Source: Torymus aiolomorphi (lineage: Eukaryota > Arthropoda > Insecta > Hymenoptera > Torymidae). Taken from it: a DNA stretch of 64,000 bases. Positions 1 to 11,178 of the stretch are shown here, in pieces. Made by a program: the position numbers and the translations under genes. The notes under the pieces are model-generated. The model worked only from the letters and a program-made list of their open reading frames with translations. It had not been told where the DNA came from and did not search any database. The DNA lies in NCBI GenBank assembly GCA_036365515.1, contig CM070877.1, positions 14,142,601 to 14,206,600 on the forward strand, read 5' to 3'. Numbering within the stretch: position 1 is the stretch's first letter; every line of letters begins with the position of its first letter.

Positions 1-1179
1 GGCAAATGGTGTTTATCCCGAGCGCATTACCTCGCGTTATATACAGAGCATCGTCGGAAAATTCAAACGGAAGTGACGAGGCGCAAGGGCGAAAGGATGG
101 GCGAGGCTGATGGATGATGGTGGCGAGGTTTGGCCGGTGATGGGTTATTTTGGTTTTGGAACAGGTATTGATGAATACTTACAGTGTTTGGCGGAAAGAT
201 GTTTCTGTTGTCGATTGATATAATTTTTTAATGATTGTGTAAGTGGTACACTGAGAAAAGTATTTTTTTAAATATACTTCATAAAACTATCGTAGATTGT
301 AAAAATCCAATCAAATTTCTGATATTTGAGACTATTTTTCTGTAAGCTTTACTGAAATTTCCTATAAAGTATAGCAATATTTGTCGGTATCACAATTTGC
401 AGACGCCTTATGAAATATTGTGATAATTACTTTGTAAAAATATTGATACATTTCTCTTCTATAGTTTTATTTCAAATAATATTACCAAATTAAATGAAAA
501 TGTAAAAAGTTGAATTTTTTGTTAGAACCTAAATAAACCAAATTATTAGAATATTCATCATAGTAAAATTCAGAAATAAAAATTCTTTTTATTAAACTCT
601 TTTCCGAGAACTCTTTTCCTAGAAACTTTTTTCAGAAGCATATTTTATTGGATCCATTCTTCCATAAACCACGGGTCGTCAAAATTCTACAGTGAACGAA
701 TAAAAAATTGGAAAATCAACGATGCGATATAAATCGACCAAAAAGTGAAAAAATATAAACTTCTACGATCGAAAACCTCAAAAAATACGAAATAAAGCTT
801 GGAATCTATTGAATAAAGTACCCATACGAATATATCAAAAGAAAAACTGATACAAAAAAACCAAAAAGTAATTGAAAATAATAAAAATTAAATAGTTTTA
901 ACAAGCAAAGTAGTACATAGTATAAAATAAAATAATAGGTCACTTACTTATTTTGTACAAAATTAATCCTTTTAAAATTTTCTAATTACTTTAAGCAGGT
1001 TTCAGACCAAGAGACCAAATCTCATTACGTATCATACGGATTCGAGCTCAATATTTAACTTTATAATAAATATATTTATAAAATTATTGATTCACATATT
1101 ATGTTCCCGCACGCCATCCTCGGAAGCGTAAGGATCAACTTATTAACACAAACCAGCTACATTAACATTTGACAATTGA

Positions 1180-1740
1180 CAAAATGCCAAAAATCTGAAA
1201 CACGCCTAAACCCAAACACACTCAATTACCTTCCTCTCATGCTCACACCGCTCCCTAATAACTCCCTAACCCCAATTAACCAGCTCGTAAATCAAACCGA
1301 CAACGTCCTCCCGAAGGCGCGAAGCAGTGTCGGATCGGAAACCCCGGAGCTCTCGTACCCGCCCATTGTCACTCTCCGCTCGCTCCGCGACGTTTTATTG
1401 CCCTCGCACACGTGGCGAAGACTCATGCGTCAGATCGTAAACGCTTCGTAGTCTCCCCTATGTCTCTCGACTTCCTGTTTTTCGCGCGTACGACCGGAAA
1501 GTTTTGCATATCGACGCCGTGCAGATGCAGTTTCGCGCGGCTGTTTGACACGGAAGTTGGATAGGAAGCCGATTCGGCCCTTTTTTGGGTGGCGTGACAG
1601 AGTTTTATTGAAATTTTTCGGTGTAAAAGTTGGCGACGGAGTTTTTACGTTGCGAACGTTTAGGGAAATTTCTGTTTGCAAAATAAAACGGTACGATGGT
1701 GCATGTATTGATTGGAATTATTTAAACGGATAAAGTGTGT
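1180..1740. other. GC-rich island with C-to-G skew switch
   Basis: Bases 1201-1260 contain 26 C and 3 G, while 1621-1680 contain 7 C and 18 G. The centre, about 1300-1560, is CpG-rich. The sign change suggests a divergent promoter or replication initiation site, but that is inference. The small ORFs across it have no recognisable domains. Confidence 0.5.
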
Positions 1741-2229
1741 CTTTAATTATTATGTTTATTTAATTTAGTTTATTATCGGCAAGTTGATCGGATGTTTTTC
1801 GTTGAAAAAAAGTATTTATTCATGTATTTACACATGAATGATAATTACCGGCAACTTTACTGCGCATATCAAAACGGACAATTTATTAATATAATTCACA
1901 TGAATTTCATTAATTAAAGAAGTCTTTCGTGACGATTTAATGAATTTATCGAAAAATGTTAAAAACAAAATTGATTAAATAAAGATTAATTATACAATAA
2001 ATTTATAATTGTTAGTTTAATGAAAATAATTATACATCCAAAAACAAAATGCGATTGCAATAATAACTATATATGTACTGACCTGATTCGAAAAAATGGA
2101 AAAGTATAATACTTTTATTTTTAATAATAACATTTTTAATAACTTGTTAATTTTAAAAAATTTTACAGGCACGGTGACCCACATGATATCAGAAACGTAA
2201 AAAAAAACTGCTTTTTGTCCTCTACATTC

Positions 2230-2660
2230 GAAAAAAGCACTCGTTACGTTCCCCAATACCCGCACTATACTTCTTCCCGTCAGATCCACTAACCGCCTGC
2301 CCGCATGTCATCATTCGAATCCCATTTGCCCGGTCGGAAAAAGGCAAAACAAAGTAGCGAACCAAAAATCGCTCGCTGTATTGAAGCTCCCGCGTTCTCT
2401 CTCGTCCCTTTGTCTATCCTCTCACGCTCGTTCTCGCGCCTGACTAACCACAGGCGCACAAGCTGAGAGAGATTTCTCGGGGACGCGGAGTCAAAAGGAC
2501 GATCGAAAATCGCTAAATCTTCCAGGGATGGCAGAGAGGGAAATTGCCGGAGAGTTTGTCGGCAGGTCTTTTTGGCGGCAGGAATTTTTCATCCGGCGTC
2601 TTTTTACGAAGGCAGAGAGAAACGAGGGGATTTGAGGTGCTTGGTTTTTTTGAGGTCCTG
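2230..2660. other. GC-rich island with skew switch
   Basis: The left flank (2270-2340) is rich in C and A and the right flank (2525-2640) is rich in G. The centre holds CpG-rich sequence with pyrimidine tracts. No coding signal is visible. Confidence 0.4.
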
Positions 2661-3659
2661 CGCGTTCGCAGAAATTCAGATTTCCGCAGCATTTTGCTTT
2701 CTGAATTTTGATTTTAGAGAATCTGTAGTATGGGAAAAGTTTATTTTCAGTTTTATTTTAGTTCAGATTTGAGGAATGGAAAAAAAACATTTGATAAAAT
2801 TAGATAATGTGTAGATATTTATGATTAATGAGTTTAATATTGTATTAAAATGTAATAAGAATAAAAATGACATTTTTATGAAAAGTTCTTCATGTAAAAT
2901 TAAAATGGTCTTATTAGGCAAAAAAGTTACAAAACTCTGAAAGTAAATTTAAAACAGTGGCGAATGAATGAAAATATAAAACAACTCTGGCCTGGCTACT
3001 TATCTTGTCAGAAGATTATACTTTTGATTAATTGAGACTTTTTATATTTTAAATAACAGTGCAGCACTCGGTGCAGCATCATTCTCTGTATTTAAGTTAA
3101 CTTTTTATGAAGATTTTACTTTTTATCATTACTCGTTGCTTTCAGGTGAGTTGGATAGGATTTAGTCACATTATAAACCAATAAAGGTTTTATTGAGTCT
3201 AACTTTTATTAACTCCAAAATTTGTCTATTAATTCGGTGTCATCAAAATATACAAGCAAAATAATACAGGCACACAAAAATGTCTTAAAGATGACCTCTA
3301 ACCTTGAAATATCTAAATATAACAAAGTTTTGCTATTTTATTTATCAATTTTGAAATACGGTTACTGATAAATCTGATTTCATGATGCATACGCAAGTTT
3401 TCAAAATGAGTTTTTAAAGGGATAAGAAATGCTACATTATTTTGATGAAAAATTTGATAAGTGAAAATTCTAAACTTTGTTTTTTAAGACATCTCAATAA
3501 TTTTATATTTCAGATATCGCAAAACCTTACGAAGAGACAATTCTGACATCGCATCCGTCTTGTGGAAGTGAAAACATATAATGGGAATATGTCGATTTAG
3601 TCGCTCGTACACATCTCGACCTACCAGGAATTCGCCATCACCGACCTCTTCAAAATTAT

Positions 3660-4040
3660 AAACCTTATTGAACTCCATCCTTGACCCTCCATAGCTACAA
3701 ACCTCTTCATGCCCACCCCTCTTTCTCCGTTACCACCCGAAGCATACACGTCAGTGGCCTCCATGCGACCATCGTCGAGATCCGGCTTATCGAGCGCGCG
3801 TGCCTCTCGGTGTGATAAACGCCGGAGATTTGTAAATGTGCGCCACCATCGGGGGGGAAAAACAAGGGCGGAAGTGTAGCGCGCGGAGGGACGTTGATTA
3901 AATATTGTTTGCGCACATTTTTTTCCGGCGTTGATTACCGGAAGTGCGGGGACTCGTGCAGTGCCGTGTGGACATTTTCGGAGGCTCTTAATCGTGGAGA
4001 GAATAGTAGTTTTGCAAGTATTATGAGTGGATTGGTATGA
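3660..4040. other. GC-rich island with skew switch
   Basis: C-rich plus-strand sequence at 3670-3760 gives way to G-rich sequence at 3930-4040 around a CpG-rich centre. The ORFs overlapping it are short and unrecognised. Confidence 0.4.
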
Positions 4041-4502
4041 AAATAATGAGTTTTAGCAGTGTCTTATGAATCGTTGCTTATGTGAAAACAAAGATAGTTA
4101 CATCTGAAATAATGAAATGGCTAGTAGACGAATGAACGACAAAATGAATAAGAACGTCATAAAATATGTTTATATTGACGGAAAAATTACTACTCACAAT
4201 AAATACTATAAAAACTATTTATCCCTAAAAAATATTTTCATCTATATGCCTTATCACGCCTCCAATAATCTTTTCCAAACATAGACTACAGTCGACACTC
4301 ATACCACAATCGCACTAATGTTTTATTATAACTAGGAAAATCCAAACGCTCTGCGCGCGTACTATTTTGTTTTTGAGTTTATGAATATATATTTTTTTTC
4401 ATTATGATTTCATTTTAATTATTTTGATAGAATAGTCAGATAATTTTTCAAAACAAAAAATTAATATTTTCATTGTTTTGATTTAATTATTTAGTTTTAA
4501 GT

Positions 4503-5139
4503 TGTTCGGGACTGTATAGTGCCGCAAGTGTCCGCTAGATGGCAAGCGCCAAATCGCTACCCGCAATGAAAAACATCACCCCGAGTGTATAAGTATAGGC
4601 ACGCGACTTGCACTCGGGGGAGACATTAAAACATACAGTCTCCTCTACTTACCAATATTACCCATACCCCTCTAACCGCTATATACAGACATTGCCTATA
4701 CTTTTGCCTATACTTGTTGCGTACATTTGCCTACCCTTGTCTTAGTTGCGACTAAGACATATTATTGCCTTTACTTACATATTTATTAGGTGCTTTATGC
4801 ACATGCCTTGTTACTTTTCCCCTATACTTTTGCCTATACTTGTTGCGTACATTTGCCTACACTTGTCTTAGTTACGACTAAGACATATTATTGCCTTTAC
4901 TTTATTTATTAGAACGTGCTTTCACGTTCAACCTTTCTTTCTGCTCCATCTCTACTCTCGAGTGGGTTGGAACAGAGACTCCAAGAGTCACACTTATTTA
5001 TTTCTTCTCGTTGACAAACTCTAACAATATAAATAACTCGTACACGTTCGTTCGTGCACATAAGTAGTTAAGAATAAAAATTCAATTTCAAAAATTTTAA
5101 TGTAGCGAAAGTAGCAAATTTTCGCACCTATTCCTTACA
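4503..5139 (+). mobile_element. Possible solo LTR
   Basis: The block begins TGTTCGGGA and ends CCTTACA, so it has TG...CA ends. It contains a TATA-like GTATAAGTATA near 4588 and an AATAAA signal near 5073, the order expected of an LTR. The TATA sits in the loop of a hairpin whose arms are CCCCGAGTG (4579-4587) and CACTCGGGG (4611-4619). No matching target-site duplication is visible (TAAGT on the left, GACCA on the right) and no second copy occurs in the window, so the assignment is tentative. Confidence 0.35.
4695..4902 (+). repeat. 82-bp direct repeat with internal palindrome, two copies
   Basis: Two near-identical copies lie at 4695-4776 and 4821-4902, 126 bp apart start to start. Each contains CCTATACTTTTGCCTATACT and the hairpin GTCTTAGT-loop-ACTAAGAC, with loop TGCG in the first copy and TACG in the second. 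The repeats fall inside the possible solo LTR. Confidence 0.8.
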
Positions 5140-5723
5140 GACCAACCGAAATCACTCTTTAAGTGCTTCACAACATCCGGCCATCGTTTTTTTAAGAGAG
5201 GAATATCCTCAACGCCAAAATCAGCGCCTGTTTCCAAACCCACCAATCACCCGTTCGCAGTCATATTTCCGGTCGCAGCTTTATTGAAATCCATCGGTGC
5301 GCGGCGCGTGCGAAAAAATACGACACGACCTGCCGAAAAGGGACGACACGTGCGCGATCAACGCCCCAGGGTGACGGAAGGGTCGTTAGGAAAATGAATG
5401 TGGACGCGTGCGCGCAAGGCCGCTGATTTATGGCTGACTTCGGGCGTGTGTACATGTGTGGGCGAAAGGGATCGGGAGGAAGAAGGTGTGTGCGAAGATA
5501 GAAGGAGAGAAATAGAGGCTGTGATGGGTGGTGTTTGATCGCGGATTTGGTTTGCTTTGCTGTTTTGTTGGTGATGAAATGGAAGGGTTTAATTGATAGA
5601 GAGGCATATAGTTTTCGGATGGGTTAAGTTATTGAATGGGATTGATTGGATTACGCAACGGTGAAATTAACAAGCTCAAGTTGAAAGGGATCCAAAGTTT
5701 TTAACAGGACAACTGATAAAATA
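5140..5723. other. Non-coding stretch with a GC-rich skew-switch island
   Basis: The left part (5140-5260) is C/A-rich, the centre (5270-5430) is CpG-rich and the right part (5455-5660) is G/T-rich. This is the same layout as the other islands. No gene is recognised. Confidence 0.45.
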
Positions 5724-5752
5724 TTGGGTGTTGAAATTAATTCGTAGCGTTT
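5724..5752 (+). repeat. mariner left TIR
   Basis: It starts TTGGGTGTTGAAATTAATTC directly after the TA at 5722. It matches the reverse complement of the right end with a single A/G difference over about 28 bp. Confidence 0.9.
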
Positions 5753-5816
5753 TTTTTTTTAATGAAAAAATATTATTTATTTCATATGAAAATTAAAAAA
5801 TACATTAATTAAAGTA

Positions 5817-6841
5817 TTACCCATCGCTTTCTACTACTTTTGACCATCTTTCGGGCAGTGAATGAATACCGCGTCGGAAGAACTCTTCGACTTTAGATGA
5901 AATCCATGAATCGACCCATTATTTACAATCTTCATAAGATGTGAACTTCTGCTCACGCAAGCTATGAGCCATTGATCGAAACAAGTGGTAGTCGCTAGGA
6001 GTAATATCTGGAGAATACGGCGGGTGCGGTAGAACTTCCCATTTAAGTGTTTCCAGGTATGTTTTTACCGGTTTTGAAACGTGTGGGCAAACATTGTCGT
6101 GCAGCAAAATGACTTTTTCGTGTCTTTCGGAGTATTCCGACCGTTTTTCTTTCAATGCACGGCTCAAGCGCATCAGTTGCAGTCTGTAGAGATCTCCAGT
6201 TACGGTTTCATGCGGTTTTAGGTGTTCGTAGTAAATGACATCCCTCTGATCCCACCAAATACAGAGCAGGAGCTTTGACCCATAGATATTGGGCTTTGCC
6301 ACTGATGTTGATGGTTCGCCGTTCTTAACCCATGACTTTCTGCGCTTCGGATTGTCATAATGGATCCACTTTTCATCACCGGTAACAATTCGATGCAAAA
6401 AACCTTTTCTTTTCTGCCGTTGGAGCAGCAGTTCGCACGTGAAAAAACGTCTCTCAATATCCCTTGGTTTCAATTCACGTGGGACCCAATGTCCTTCCTT
6501 CTGGATCATGCCCAAACTTTTAAGACGTTTTTCCACTGTTGATAAGTCAACTCCCAATGACTTAGACAATTCTTTAAGTGTTTGATATGAGTCTTCATTG
6601 AGCAATGCCTCCAAATCATTATCTTCAAAATTTTTTGGATGACCAGGTCGCTCCTTGTCATCCAAGTCGAAATCACCAGCTTTAAAACGTGCAAACCACT
6701 TCCGACACGTTTTCTCAGTTAGAGCATGTTCACTGTACACTTCCACTAAAATACGATGAGCTTCAGCTGTACTTTTTTCATATTAAAGTAATGAAGCAAA
6801 ACTCCCCGCAAAAACACTTTATTCGGCAAAAATTTTGACAT
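5817..6841 (-). pseudogene. mariner transposase, frameshifted and with an internal stop
   Basis: This encodes a cut-and-paste DNA transposase acting on the flanking TIRs in the nucleus. The long open part (5919-6746, 275 codons) has an N-terminal helix-turn-helix region and the DD34D catalytic triad: Asp124 in TGDEKW, Asp217 in LLHDN and Asp252 in SDYHLF, with 34 residues between the last two. The WVP linker motif is at residues 87-89. Two lesions are visible. A one-base loss in an A-run near 6775 separates the ATG at 6841 and its first 15 or so codons from the rest. An in-frame TAA at 5919-5921 cuts off a still readable C-terminal tail that runs to the TAA at 5817-5819. It looks like the mellifera-type mariners of insects, but the subfamily is uncertain. 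The catalytic residues are all kept, so decay is recent. Confidence 0.92.
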
Positions 6842-6984
6842 ATTCAATAAATTATAAAGTGTTGTTATTTATGATTTGAAAAAAGTTTATGTACAGCAAA
6901 TGGCGTCCTATGATAGCTGTTTACGATTTATACATTACTGTAGGTAACAACGAAATAATGTACTACTTGTGCCATCTCTTGTAA

Positions 6985-7012
6985 AACGCTACGAATTAAT
7001 TCCAACACCCAA
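6985..7012 (-). repeat. mariner right TIR
   Basis: It ends CCAACACCCAA immediately before the TA at 7013. It is the inverted partner of the left TIR. Confidence 0.9.
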
Positions 7013-7014
7013 TA

Positions 7015-9133
7015 CATGTGAAGTGTTGTTGTATCCCACATATATCACTTATTTCTATAGTATTTTAAGTAAAACAGTTTAATTTTTTATAAAAAAGCTT
7101 GCAGCCCACTCTACTTATACGAGCACTTTATTATACATGTTAAATAAAAAATATAGATACACAAAAAACCGTCCCAATAACCTATTTTATACTTCTGAAA
7201 TATCAGTCAAGTTCGTGCACGTGCACGCATGTCGAATTTCCCGCTGGGACGACAAAGGTCAGATCTGCTCGAAATCCAGACTGCACTCGCGGGGGAACGA
7301 TAAATAAGGAAGGATGTCTGTGAGTGTAAAATGGCGGACAATGAGCTAATGCAACAATGGGACGCGTGCGCGAGGGAGAAAAAAGGGGGACAAAGCTCAA
7401 AGGTAGTGAAAGGAGAGAGAGAATCCTAATATTCCAGAGACTCGCTGCCGAGCGCTTTTTCCATCTCGGCTGTGTTACGTGCGAGGTTGCGCGAGCTGCT
7501 GCGTCGGCGGCGATTCGAATTTATAATTGTGTTTTTGAAGTTGAAGCGAGAATAGGCGCTCGTCCTTTGTGTTGCTTGGCTCATTGACGAGGAAGAATGA
7601 AGAACGAAATTGTGTTTATTTTAACAGTTACGCGATGAATTCTTTGTGCTTCGAGTGAAAAATTGTTTAATTATAGGGAAGAGATTCAGGCTTTTTTCAA
7701 AAGTAGAATATTTTTTATGTAGGATAATGAATTTACGGTTTCGTGACTATTCGTAAAACTATATAGTTATACATGCAGATATTAGTAATTAATCCTATTA
7801 ATAAAATAATATCTTTCGATTTTTAAAAAATACTTATAAATTATGACTTTAAATAAATTAATAGCATTGACTTTTCGAAAGACATACAAATTTGCCTTTT
7901 ATTGATACCTTATTATTAACATAGAATCAAATTGAATAATGGCACAGTAAAAAGTCCAATTCAATCTCCTTTTCTGAGAGTGAACTGAGAAACTGTGATC
8001 TTTAGAGAACGAAAGAATAGGAGAAAGAGAGGGGAAAAAGGAGAAGTGAGTAAAGTGAAATGGGGTAGATAAGAGACACGGAACGAAAGCGCGGAGTCGG
8101 CAATTATTGGGTTTATTTCAGTAGAACGAAATAGAAAGAGGAATTGATTTATTGTTTATTAAATGCCAGTTTCGATGACAAATAGAATTATTTCGTGTAG
8201 TTCCACACTCGCGATGACTTGGAATCACTTATTTCTCTTGTTTTATTACTCTTACCAATAAGCGAAATATAGAGCGGATGTGAAATACAGTAATTGCAAA
8301 GATAAATGCTCTCGGAATTGCTTTTTTAAAGTAAATATTAAAAAAAATAATTGTAAGCCCAACAACGAAAAAGTATGTCAATATCAACTTTGTTCTTAAT
8401 AAATACTGAAAAAATTAGTAATTCTATACTCTTGATATCACCATAAAACCCGATTACACTGTAATTCATAAACCTAATTTCAAGTCAATAACACTCGGCT
8501 GAAAATCGATCATCAACGTGTCGAGTATACACATCCTCTCGTTCCCCATATAAGAAAAGGAGGACGGCGACGAACGAGCGACTATTTTCGAAATTGCTCT
8601 TCCTCTTCCTCGCGCCAGGAATTCAAATAAAGGAAGCGTAAGACACGCTCGCACGAGAGTGTAGAGGAGGCAACAGCTTGATTATATCGAGAAACAAAGG
8701 GAACGGATGAAGGGACAATTTATTCCGGGGCCGAAGGAGAGAAAGATAGAGAGAAAGAGAGAATATCGAGATTGCTGTCAGAGAGAGAGTGAGAGAAAGG
8801 AAGGAAGGATATACAGGATTTTTCGCGTGATAACGCCCCGAAGTAATGAATAAGGGTAGGGTATAATGAATAATAAATTGTCGTATTGCGTAATTCTGGC
8901 TTTGTGGTGGTGGGATTTTGATGGGGATTGCGGTTGCGAGCTGATGTGATTACGAATATCGCAAGAGTTTCGTGATTTTGTACAAAAACAAGTGTGTAAA
9001 AAGAATTTAATGGATCTTCTGAAAATGTATGTTCTATCTAAATTATTTTTATACATACTACTTGTCACTGGTAAACCAAAAATTTGTATGACTTTCACTA
9101 ACATGAATAAAGTGAAGTTTGCTTAGTCCAATC
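7015..9133. other. Non-coding DNA with islands near 7.2-7.6 kb and 8.44-8.96 kb
   Basis: The region 7200-7620 is CpG-rich without a clear skew switch. The region 8440-8960 changes from C/A-rich (8460-8550) to G/T-rich (8800-8945), with GA-rich sequence at the centre (8700-8800). Short ORFs here are unrecognised. Nothing else is seen. Confidence 0.45.
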
Positions 9134-9147
9134 ATGTACTAGCTTAT
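9134..9147 (+). repeat. Left target-site duplication of the PLE array
   Basis: The sequence ATGTACTAGCTTAT is repeated exactly at 22824-22837, at the other end of the array. The last few bases also match the element end, so the true duplication is 12-14 bp. Confidence 0.88.
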
Positions 9148-9574
9148 CAACTGATAAGAATTTTTCCATCGGTCTTACAGTCTTACAAATTAAATTAAAA
9201 TAATTAATATTTATGGCAGTCAGATTGCCCTTGTTTATAATCACCCCCGCAGAATCTGAAATAAAAACTTAATTAAAATCTGGAAAAAACTTTGTTAGCA
9301 AAGGACGATCTGACTGCCCACCACCACCACATTGTCCGACGTTTCGAGCCTGCTCCGGCTCCTCCTCAGGGACTGAAATAAAACCCGCGATACACCTCCT
9401 TATATACCATGCACCCATACCCCCTTCTTTTCTCTTACCCCACCACCCTCCACATTCACCTCTCCAACTTGCCATTCTCACTTAAATTAATAAAGAATGA
9501 TAAATGTTATCTAATTTACTTGACTCTATCATTAAATTTACATTATTCCGATTTCTTAGAATGTGAATACTTTC
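9148..9574 (-). repeat. Inverted pLTR plus ORF 3' end at the left edge of the array
   Basis: This is the reverse complement of the unit's terminal repeat together with about 90 bp of the ORF end. It joins the forward strand at 9574/9577 across two non-matching bases. It lacks the last 38 bp or so of the pLTR present at the right end. Inverted terminal repeats at the 5' side are characteristic of Penelope insertions. It carries its own TATA box (9399-9406), initiator and hammerhead on the minus strand, so it could drive transcription leftward out of the array. Confidence 0.9.
9334..9373 (-). ncRNA. Hammerhead ribozyme motif, inverted pLTR
   Basis: The minus strand reads GUCC, CUGAGGA, a GAGCC/GGCUC stem, GAAAC, GUC, GGAC, as in the forward copies (see 11124-11163). 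Predicted cleavage follows GUC. Confidence 0.7.
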
Positions 9575-9576
9575 TG

Positions 9577-11015
9577 AATGTTATGGGCTTCCTAAGATTC
9601 ACAAAGAACAGTTGACATATAGAATAATAATATCATCGATAAATTTTCCGACGTATAGACTTGCTAGATTTTTGTCTAATATATTGTTCAAGATAGTGGG
9701 TAAAACAAATTCATATATTAAAGATAGTTGGAGTTTTTATGGTATAATGAAAGATATTATTATTCCGAATGATCATAGGATGGTTTCATTGGATGTAGTA
9801 TCTTTGTTTACAAATATACCTTTAGAGTTGTTGAATGATATTATACAAGATAAATGGTCTGAAATTAAAGTACATACTAGTTTAACAAAAGATGAATTTA
9901 TAAAGGCACTTAATTTGGTTTTTAAAAACACAATTTTTTCTTTTAATAATAGTCTATATGAACAAAGATATGGTTGTCCAATGGGATCACCTTTGTCACC
10001 TGTTATAGCCAATTTAGTAATGGAAAAATTGGAAAGTATTGCTTTGTCTAAGTTGGTTTTTCAGCCAATTATTATTTTTAAAAGATATGTTGATGACATT
10101 TTTGCAGTTGTACCAGAATGTTTTGTGGATGAAATGGTGGATGTATTTAATTCTATCCATGATAGAATTAAATTCACAAAAGAAGTTGAGAAAGATTATC
10201 AATTGAGTTTTTTAGATATTAGAGTCATTAGAGGTAATAATAATAGAGTGAAATTAGATTGGTATAGAAAACCTACATGGTCAGGTAGATTTTTAAATTT
10301 TGATTCTCACCACCAATTCGGAAACAAGACAGGTGCGATCAAAGGTGTCATTGACAGAGCGATTAAATTGTCACATAAAGATTTTAGGAAAAAGAATTTA
10401 AATTTAGTTAGAGAAACATTTATTAAAAATAGTTATCCCGTAAAATTTATTGATAAAATGATTGATGAGAGAGTGTGGGAAATTTATAATGGTGGATTGA
10501 AGCAGCGGGTAGATAATCAAACAAGGAATAGAAATGGAAAGAATGCATATTTTAGTTTACCATATGTTAGAGGTTTGTCGGAAAGGATTAGAAGGGTTTT
10601 TAGTAAACATAATATTCAAGTTTTCTTTAGAAATGATAATAATTTAGAAAGGTTATTTAGTAATTGTAAAGACAAGGATGATAAATGTTTGAAATCGGGA
10701 GTTGTTTATAAAATTAATTGTAGGGATTGTAATGGTTGTTATATTGGTCAAACGGGTAGATATTTGAAAAAGAGAATATATGAACATCAATATAGTTTAC
10801 GCAGCTCAAGTTGTACATCGGGTTTGAAAGAACATTGTTTAAATAGTTTGCATTCTTTCGATTTTGGGAGTGTGGATATTTTGGAACAGGGGATTAAGAA
10901 TAAATATAAGAGGGAAAGCCTTGAAAGTATTCACATTCTAAGAAATCGGAATAATGTAAATTTAATGATAGAGTCAAGTAAATTAGATAACATTTATCAT
11001 TCTTTATTAATTTAA
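9577..11015 (+). pseudogene. PLE unit A: RT/GIY-YIG ORF, 5'-truncated
   Basis: This holds the C-terminal half of the PLE polyprotein, starting at the YGLPKIHK segment (RT motif 2) and running open to the TAA at 11013-11015. RT motifs A (SLDVVSLFTN), B (GCPMGSPLSP) and C (YVDD) and the GIY-YIG nuclease domain are intact. The N-terminal third is missing because the left end switches into the inverted pLTR at 9574. It carries a 3-bp ATT insertion near 10071 that adds one Ile before the FKRYVDD motif, not present in units B-E. Loss of the 5' part fits incomplete reverse transcription at the leading edge of the insertion. Confidence 0.92.
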
Positions 11016-11090
11016 GTGAGAATGGCAAGTTGGAGAGGTGAATGTGGAGGGTGGTGGGGTAAGAGAAAAGAAGGGGGTATGGGTGCATGG

Positions 11091-11126
11091 TATATAAGGA
11101 GGTGTATCGCGGGTTTTATTTCAGTC
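11091..11126 (+). promoter_or_regulatory. TATA box and initiator of the PLE
   Basis: TATATAAG is at 11091-11098 and TCAGTC at 11121-11126. The initiator matches the arthropod consensus TCAKTY, with +1 at A11123, placing the TATA box at -32. Predicted RNA starts at the first strand of the hammerhead. Identical pairs lie at 13951/13981, 16809/16839, 19667/19697 and 22527/22557. Confidence 0.65.
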
Positions 11127-11163
11127 CCTGAGGAGGAGCCGGAGCAGGCTCGAAACGTCGGAC
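11124..11163 (+). ncRNA. Hammerhead ribozyme motif, unit A/B pLTR
   Basis: Helix I is GUCC (11124-11127) with GGAC (11160-11163). Core CUGAGGA is at 11128-11134. Helix II is GAGCC (11136-11140) with GGCUC (11147-11151). GAAA is at 11152-11155. Helix III is only AC/GU, without a loop. Predicted cleavage is after GUC at 11159. One extra G (11135) precedes helix II. Hammerheads with very short helix III are known from PLE terminal repeats in many animals. The zero-loop helix III suggests activity as a dimer, which is inference. Confidence 0.75.
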
Positions 11164-11178
11164 AATGTGGTGGTGGTG

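Larger units (their letters stand above)
1..4502. other. Non-coding AT-rich DNA with three GC-rich islands
   Basis: No ORF here looks like a real protein. The open frames are short, low-complexity and cluster in GC-rich islands where stops are rare. Islands lie near 1180-1740, 2230-2660 and 3660-4040, and the right half of a further one is at 1-220. The DNA between them is strongly AT-rich with homopolymer runs. I see no tRNA cloverleaf and no TIR-bounded element. Confidence 0.6.
5724..7012 (-). mobile_element. mariner (Tc1/mariner superfamily) element, complete ends
   Basis: A 1289-bp element is bounded by inverted repeats beginning TTGGGTGTTG and flanked by TA dinucleotides at 5722-5723 and 7013-7014, the canonical mariner target duplication. 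Size, TIRs and target site all fit the family. The transposase lies on the minus strand and is broken at two places, so the copy is not autonomous as read. The ends are still usable in principle by a transposase supplied in trans, which is inference. Confidence 0.95.

Noticed and set aside
4503..5139. Target-site duplication for the possible solo LTR
   Set aside because: Flanking bases TAAGT and GACCA do not match, so the solo LTR is reported only with low confidence.
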